From assembly GCA_022508735.1 (NCBI GenBank), contig JAFLUQ010000111.1, positions 1-7,470 on the forward strand: a stretch of DNA of 7,470 nt. The letters are read 5' to 3'. Source of the DNA: Oscillospiraceae bacterium (lineage in GTDB: Bacteria > Bacillota > Clostridia > UMGS1883). Positions 4,325 through 7,470 of the stretch are shown here, in pieces. A program made the position numbers and the translations under genes. Numbering within the stretch: position 1 is the first letter of the stretch; every line of letters starts with the position of its first letter. The notes beneath the pieces were generated by a model. The model saw nothing but the letters and a program-made list of their open reading frames with translations, searched no databases and was not told the origin of the DNA.

Positions 4325-6445
4325 ATGAAAGAACTCAGAAAAACAATGGATTTTAACCCGGATTGGCTATATTCTATGCAGGACTGCGGAGCCTCGGCGG
4401 CGGACTTTGACGACGGCGGCTTCGCTCAGGTGACGCTGCCGCACGCCAATAGAATTTTGAGCAAGCACGTGGGCGACGATTTTAAGGGGCAGATAGACTC
4501 CTACCGCTTTGTGTCATGGTACAGAAAGCATTTCAATATAGATGAATTGGGAGCAAGCCGTTTCATTATCGAGTTTGAGGGAGTCGCCACCGTGGCTGAC
4601 GTATACGTGAACGGCGCACACATCGGCACGCACAAGGGGGCCTACACCGGCTTTTCCTTTGATATTACCGAAGCGCTGCGGCCGGGGGAGAACGTTATCG
4701 CCGTTCGGGTGGACTCTACAAAGCACACCGACATCCCGCCCGAGGGATATGAGGTGGACTACTGCCTGTTCGGAGGCATTGTGCGTAACGTGCGGCTGCA
4801 CGTTTTAAATCCGGCGCATATAGCCGACGCCTTCTTTTCGTATACAGAGTCGGGGAGGGTGAAGGCACTCGCAAGGCTCAGCGGCGAGGGCAGTCTGCAT
4901 CTGGAGGTGCTTGACAGCGAGGGCCGCACCGTGGCCGAGGCTGACGGCGAAAATGAGCTGCTGACGGGGGAAATAGAGAAGCCCCGCCTTTGGGACGTGG
5001 ACGACCCGTATTTATATACCGCTGTGATGACTCTGAGTGCGGGCGGAGCGGCCGTAGACCGCATTGAGCGGAAAATCGGCCTGAGGCATTTTGAATTTAA
5101 GCCCGACGGCTTTATTCTTAACGGCAGAAGGCTGAAGCTCCGCGGCGTGAACCGCCATGAGCAGTGGCCCTGGCTGGGCCGCGCCGCTGTGGACCGCCTG
5201 CAGATAAAAGACGCTGAAATGATAAAAAATGCCGGATTCAACGCGGTGCGCTGCTCGCACTATCCCCAAAGCCCGGCCTTTCTCAGCCGCTGTGATGAGC
5301 TGGGGCTGATAGTGTTTGAGGAGGCTCCCGGCTGGCAGCACATCGGCGGCGGGGCATGGCGTGAGATATACAAGGAGAATCTGCGTGAGATGATAATCCG
5401 TGACCGCAGTCATCCTTCCATATTCACATGGGGCGTCAGGGTGAATGAGTCGAACGACTGTAATGAGCTGTATACCGAGACAGCGGCTCTCGCTAAGGAG
5501 CTTGACCCCACAAGGCCCACCCACGGTGTGCGCAGGCTCGAGCTTTACGAAACAAGCGAGCCGATAGAGGATATCTTCTGCGTGAACTATACTTATCCCG
5601 AAGTGCCCAGAATGCTGCCCTACATCGTGACCGAGCACTCCATGGACTGGTTTGAGGGCCACGGCTGCGCGTGGGCGAGCGACTGTGACGCGCAGAAATT
5701 CACCGACTCCATCGCCTCGGCCATGGACTATTACTACGGTAACGACCTCTGCACCGGCGGCTTTTTGTGGAGCATGTTTGACTATAACAACGAGGTGAAC
5801 TACACCAAGACCGGGAATGTGTTCTACAGCGGAATTTATGATCTGTTCCGCCTGCCAAAGCCCGCGGCGTGGTTCTGCATGGCTCAGAAGGAGCCGGAGA
5901 GCGGAGTTGTGCTCTATATTGACAACTCCTGGAGCGGCGAATGTAAGCGCGTGCGTGTCTACAGCAATTGCGAGGAGATAGAGCTGTTCGTGAATGGCGC
6001 CAGCAGGGGCAGAATTAGGCCAAACTTGTATACGAATGTGCCTCACCCGATCTTTGATTTCGGCGAGGTGGACTTCGCCGACGGCGAGCTTACAGCCATA
6101 GGGTACATAGGCGGAGCCGAAGCGGCGCGCACTGTGCGGAGTACCCCAGGCCCGGCTGCAAGGCTGACGATTACTCCCGACAGCGGTGTTATCGCTGATG
6201 GGGCAGACTTCGCCGCAGTGACGGTGGAGCTCACCGACGAAAGCGGCACGCGGCTGCCCTTCGACCGCCGCGAGATTCGTATAAGCGTCAGCGGTGCGGG
6301 CGAGTTTATCGGCGAAAGCCCCGTTTCTCTCGAGGGCGGGCGCATAGGCTTTATCGTCAAGCCACATAAGGGCGGCGGAGAGATAGTTCTTCGGGCCGAG
6401 GCCGACGACCTTCCGGCGGCTGAATGCCAAATAACTGTGAGGTAG
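4325..6445 (+). CDS. cytoplasmic GH2 glycosidase (beta-galactosidase-like)
   Basis: 706 residues with no signal peptide, so intracellular. Order of parts: jelly-roll sugar-binding domain (about 10-160, with WYRKHF and VADVYVNGAHIG), immunoglobulin-like domain (about 165-255), TIM barrel (about 256-515), a C-terminal DUF4982-like domain (about 525-605, IELFVNGASRGR) and a last Ig-like domain (about 607-706). The acid/base is Glu-375 in VNES. The nucleophile is most likely Glu-437 in VTEHS. GVNRHEQWP (274-282) and NAVRCSHYP (306-314) are typical GH2 substrate-site loops. Beta-galactosidase is the best guess; beta-glucuronidase or alpha-L-arabinopyranosidase-type activity is possible because GH2 families with this layout vary. 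The ribosome binding site GGAGG overlaps the GH43 stop, indicating coupled translation. The pair would fit removal of galactose or arabinose units from imported pectic oligosaccharides; no transporter is in the window. Confidence 0.9.
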   Translation: MKELRKTMDFNPDWLYSMQDCGASAADFDDGGFAQVTLPHANRILSKHVGDDFKGQIDSYRFVSWYRKHFNIDELGASRFIIEFEGVATVADVYVNGAHIGTHKGAYTGFSFDITEALRPGENVIAVRVDSTKHTDIPPEGYEVDYCLFGGIVRNVRLHVLNPAHIADAFFSYTESGRVKALARLSGEGSLHLEVLDSEGRTVAEADGENELLTGEIEKPRLWDVDDPYLYTAVMTLSAGGAAVDRIERKIGLRHFEFKPDGFILNGRRLKLRGVNRHEQWPWLGRAAVDRLQIKDAEMIKNAGFNAVRCSHYPQSPAFLSRCDELGLIVFEEAPGWQHIGGGAWREIYKENLREMIIRDRSHPSIFTWGVRVNESNDCNELYTETAALAKELDPTRPTHGVRRLELYETSEPIEDIFCVNYTYPEVPRMLPYIVTEHSMDWFEGHGCAWASDCDAQKFTDSIASAMDYYYGNDLCTGGFLWSMFDYNNEVNYTKTGNVFYSGIYDLFRLPKPAAWFCMAQKEPESGVVLYIDNSWSGECKRVRVYSNCEEIELFVNGASRGRIRPNLYTNVPHPIFDFGEVDFADGELTAIGYIGGAEAARTVRSTPGPAARLTITPDSGVIADGADFAAVTVELTDESGTRLPFDRREIRISVSGAGEFIGESPVSLEGGRIGFIVKPHKGGGEIVLRAEADDLPAAECQITVR

Positions 6446-6457
6446 GGGAGAAACGCT

Positions 6458-6673
6458 ATGTTTTTTAAACAGAAGGAAATAAAAGAAACGGCCGAGTGCC
6501 GCTACTGCAAAAGGGCGGAGCTGCGCGGCGGTGAATACTTCTGCCGCCGCAAGGGGCAGGTATCGGCATCAAGCTCCTGCCCGGCATATAAGTTCGACCC
6601 CTTCGCCAAGCGGGAGCCCCGACGGCGCAATATTGACACCTCGGTATATGACCCGCTGGATTTTGAGATATGA
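6458..6673 (+). CDS. 71-residue four-cysteine protein of unknown function
   Basis: Starts 13 bases after the GH2 gene with GGGGAG (6446-6451) as ribosome binding site, so it is probably the last gene of the operon. Cysteines 14, 17, 29 and 41 give CX2C-X11-C-X11-C, a pattern suited to one zinc ion or an iron-sulphur cluster. After the last cysteine comes PAYKFDPFAKREPRR (42-56). This resembles a small uncharacterised family that I recall as widespread in Clostridia, with the form 'C-x-x-F-x-Y-D-P-L-x-R-x-P'. There is no signal peptide and no membrane segment, and both ends are charged. I know of no established function. Its link with the glycosidases may be positional only. Confidence 0.78.
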   Translation: MFFKQKEIKETAECRYCKRAELRGGEYFCRRKGQVSASSSCPAYKFDPFAKREPRRRNIDTSVYDPLDFEI

Positions 6674-6677
6674 AAAT

Positions 6678-6736
6678 ACCCACCCGGCGCAGTAGAGTCC
6701 GTTAAGGGAGCTGCTGTGCATCGGGTGGGTGTTTTC
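6678..6736. terminator. long hairpin ending the glycosidase operon
   Basis: ACCCACCCG (6678-6686) pairs with CGGGTGGGT (6722-6730). An inner GCGCAG (6687-6692) pairs with CTGTGC (6714-6719) across a 2-base bulge, and GTTTTC (6731-6736) follows. Upstream of the stem is GAAAAT, which gives ATTTTC on the other strand, so it can work both ways. It begins four bases after the stop of the four-cysteine gene. Confidence 0.82.
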
Positions 6737-6767
6737 ATGTTTTATCTCATTTTTGCTTTTTGGCAGC

Positions 6768-6797
6768 AAAATAAGAGTATACGTGCCCGCATACTCT
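6768..6797 (-). terminator. intrinsic terminator of rpsT
   Basis: On the minus strand a 9-bp stem (6789-6797 with 6774-6782; one G-U pair, 6-base loop) is followed by TATTTT (complement of 6768-6773). It lies about 28 bases after the rpsT stop. Confidence 0.78.
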
Positions 6798-6825
6798 GAA
6801 TTTTGCAGATAAAGAGCTGGATCGC

Positions 6826-7089
6826 TTATGCGAGAGCAGCCAGAGCAGAAGCCATTCTGGACTTCTTACGGCTTACTGTGTTCTTGTGATACACGTGCTT
6901 AGCCGCAGCCTGATCGAGCTTCTTTACGCAGTAGGAAAAACGCTCCTGAGCGAGAGCCTTATTACCTTCCGCAACAGCCGCCTCAAACTTCTTGAGCTCA
7001 GTCTTGATGGTGGACTTGATCATACGATTCTGCAGAGTCTTCTTCTCAATAACGAGAACTCTCTTCTTCGCGGACTTAATATTGGGCAT
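6826..7089 (-). CDS. rpsT: 30S ribosomal protein S20
   Basis: 87 residues, the usual length for S20. The protein begins MPNIKSAKKRV, the conserved S20 start, and is highly basic and helical, with RMIKSTIKTELKKFEAAV and the C-terminal HKNTVSRKKSRMASALAAL. S20 binds 16S rRNA early in assembly of the small subunit. The start at 7089 is chosen because GGAGGTG (complement of 7095-7101) is directly upstream. The frame extends to 7131, but those 14 extra codons run through the ribosome binding site and into the -10 box. It is a single-gene unit with its own promoter and terminator, as is common for rpsT. It converges on the glycosidase operon and is divergent from the tRNA cluster. Confidence 0.97.
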   Translation of the reverse strand: MPNIKSAKKRVLVIEKKTLQNRMIKSTIKTELKKFEAAVAEGNKALAQERFSYCVKKLDQAAAKHVYHKNTVSRKKSRMASALAALA

Positions 7090-7121
7090 AATTTCACCTC
7101 CATACCTTTGTAGCAAGTGAT

Positions 7122-7150
7122 ATTGTAGCACAAATCCATAAAAAATGCAA
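7122..7150 (-). promoter_or_regulatory. rpsT promoter with AT-rich upstream element
   Basis: On the minus strand, TTGCAT (7145-7150), 17 bases, TACAAT (7122-7127), preceded by TGC (extended -10). The region upstream of the -35 (7153-7190) is almost only A and T, in the manner of an UP element that raises ribosomal gene expression. The leader to the ATG is about 25-30 bases. Confidence 0.75.
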
Positions 7151-7297
7151 GGCTTTTTTTAAAATTATCCAATAAAATTTGAAAAAATTTTCCGGCAGGG
7201 AAGTAGAAGGGCTGTTTTTCCGCTTGCTTGGCCAAAGTTCCGTCCGCACTGCAGGAAAGGAGTCGACCAAAAAAATAAAAATTTTGTGAAAAAGGTA

Positions 7298-7326
7298 TTG
7301 ACAAATATGGGGGGTTCTGCTATAAT
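7298..7326 (+). promoter_or_regulatory. perfect consensus promoter of the tRNA cluster
   Basis: TTGACA (7298-7303), 17 bases, TATAAT (7321-7326), with TGC before the -10. An A/T tract at 7269-7293 just upstream of the -35 resembles an UP element. The first tRNA begins 12 bases after the -10. Confidence 0.85.
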
Positions 7327-7338
7327 AGTTCATGTCGT

Positions 7339-7412
7339 GCGGGTGTAGTTCATCGGTAGAATACCAGCCTTCCAAGCTGGCTAGGTGGGTTCGACTCCCA
7401 TCACCCGCTCCA
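7339..7412 (+). tRNA. tRNA-Gly(UCC)
   Basis: A complete cloverleaf: acceptor GCGGGTG (7339-7345) with CACCCGC (7402-7408), discriminator T, and an encoded CCA (7410-7412). The anticodon stem CCAGC/GCTGG (7364-7368, 7376-7380) encloses the loop CTTCCAA with anticodon TCC at 7371-7373. The T arm GTGGG/CCCAT encloses the loop TTCGACT (7390-7396). It reads glycine codons GGA and GGG. It is the first gene of the cluster. Confidence 0.96.
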
Positions 7413-7419
7413 TTTATAT

Positions 7420-7470
7420 GTGCCTGTAGCTCAGCTGGATAGAGCAACTGCCTTCTAAGCAGTAGGTCCT
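7420..7470 (+). tRNA. tRNA-Arg(UCU), 3' part cut by the window edge
   Basis: The acceptor strand begins GTGCCTG (7420-7426), then TA and the D stem GCTC/GAGC (7429-7432, 7442-7445). The anticodon stem ACTGC/GCAGT (7447-7451, 7459-7463) encloses the loop CTTCTAA with anticodon TCT (7454-7456), for arginine codons AGA and AGG. The T arm and 3' acceptor strand lie beyond the window. It follows tRNA-Gly by seven bases, so the two are co-transcribed. Confidence 0.92.

Noticed and set aside
5012..6430. A 472-codon open frame on the minus strand opposite the GH2 gene.
   Set aside because: It is the mirror of GC-rich codons in a clear GH2 gene; it has no ribosome binding site, no recognisable domain and unnatural composition.
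7090..7131. Upstream start for rpsT giving 101 residues.
   Set aside because: It would translate the ribosome binding site and part of the -10 region; S20 starts at MPNIKSAKK.
7174..7191. AAAATTT...AAATTTT run as a terminator between rpsT and the tRNA cluster.
   Set aside because: The stem is A-T only and no gene ends there; it is better read as the AT-rich element upstream of the rpsT promoter.
7094..7447. Minus-strand frames of 94 and 117 codons over the tRNA region.
   Set aside because: They run antisense through two tRNA genes and two promoters and show no ribosome binding site or domain.
1..7470. CRISPR arrays, insertion sequences with terminal repeats, retron or diversity-generating elements.
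   Set aside because: No regularly spaced repeats, no transposase or reverse transcriptase frame and no template/variable repeat pair were seen.

Overview
The window looks like a chromosomal segment of an anaerobic, spore-forming Firmicute, probably a gut or rumen Clostridia member of the Oscillospiraceae/Ruminococcaceae type. The reasons are cotJ spore-coat genes, strong AGGAGG-type ribosome binding sites, sigma-A-like TTGACA/TATAAT promoters, plant-polysaccharide glycosidases, and a small Cys-rich 'YDPL/FDPF' protein of a kind I associate with these bacteria. The host-like genes are GC-rich, with one AT-rich island.

Left part (1 to about 2030): this reads as the right-hand end of an integrated prophage-like element. 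It holds the tail of a small membrane protein gene (1-225), an overlapping 88-residue zinc-finger protein (206-472), a perfect 15-bp hairpin terminator, and then an AT-rich, oppositely oriented 398-residue protein (522-1718). That protein has a possible winged-helix N-terminus, a degenerate PLD-like middle and two C-terminal membrane segments. Divergent from it is a compact transcription unit (about 1890-2006) with a near-consensus promoter, two hairpins and an intrinsic terminator. It is either a small RNA or a 22-codon gene.

Junction (about 2017-2040): cotJC (manganese-catalase-like coat protein) starts normally on the minus strand behind cotJB. It matches the family for about 32 codons, through the conserved QYGGP, then runs into unrelated sequence and stops at codon 37. 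The rest of cotJC is not in the window. With phage-type genes directly beyond the break, the simplest reading is that an element has integrated inside cotJC. This is the arrangement known for skin in sigK and SP-beta in spsM, where excision during sporulation rebuilds the gene. This is the most interesting feature of the window.

Middle (2127-6736): cotJB and cotJA lie upstream on the minus strand behind a sigma-E-like promoter. Divergent from them, a perfect consensus promoter (TTGACA, 17 bp, TATAAT) drives a three-gene operon: a secreted GH43 arabinanase-like enzyme, a cytoplasmic GH2 glycosidase, and a 71-residue four-cysteine protein. The operon ends in a long bidirectional hairpin. The enzymes suggest use of arabinan or arabinogalactan side chains: GH43 outside the cell, GH2 inside, on imported oligosaccharides.

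Right part (6768-7470): rpsT (ribosomal protein S20), minus strand, with its own promoter and terminator. Divergent from it is a consensus promoter feeding a tRNA cluster, tRNA-Gly(UCC) and then tRNA-Arg(UCU), which is cut by the window edge.
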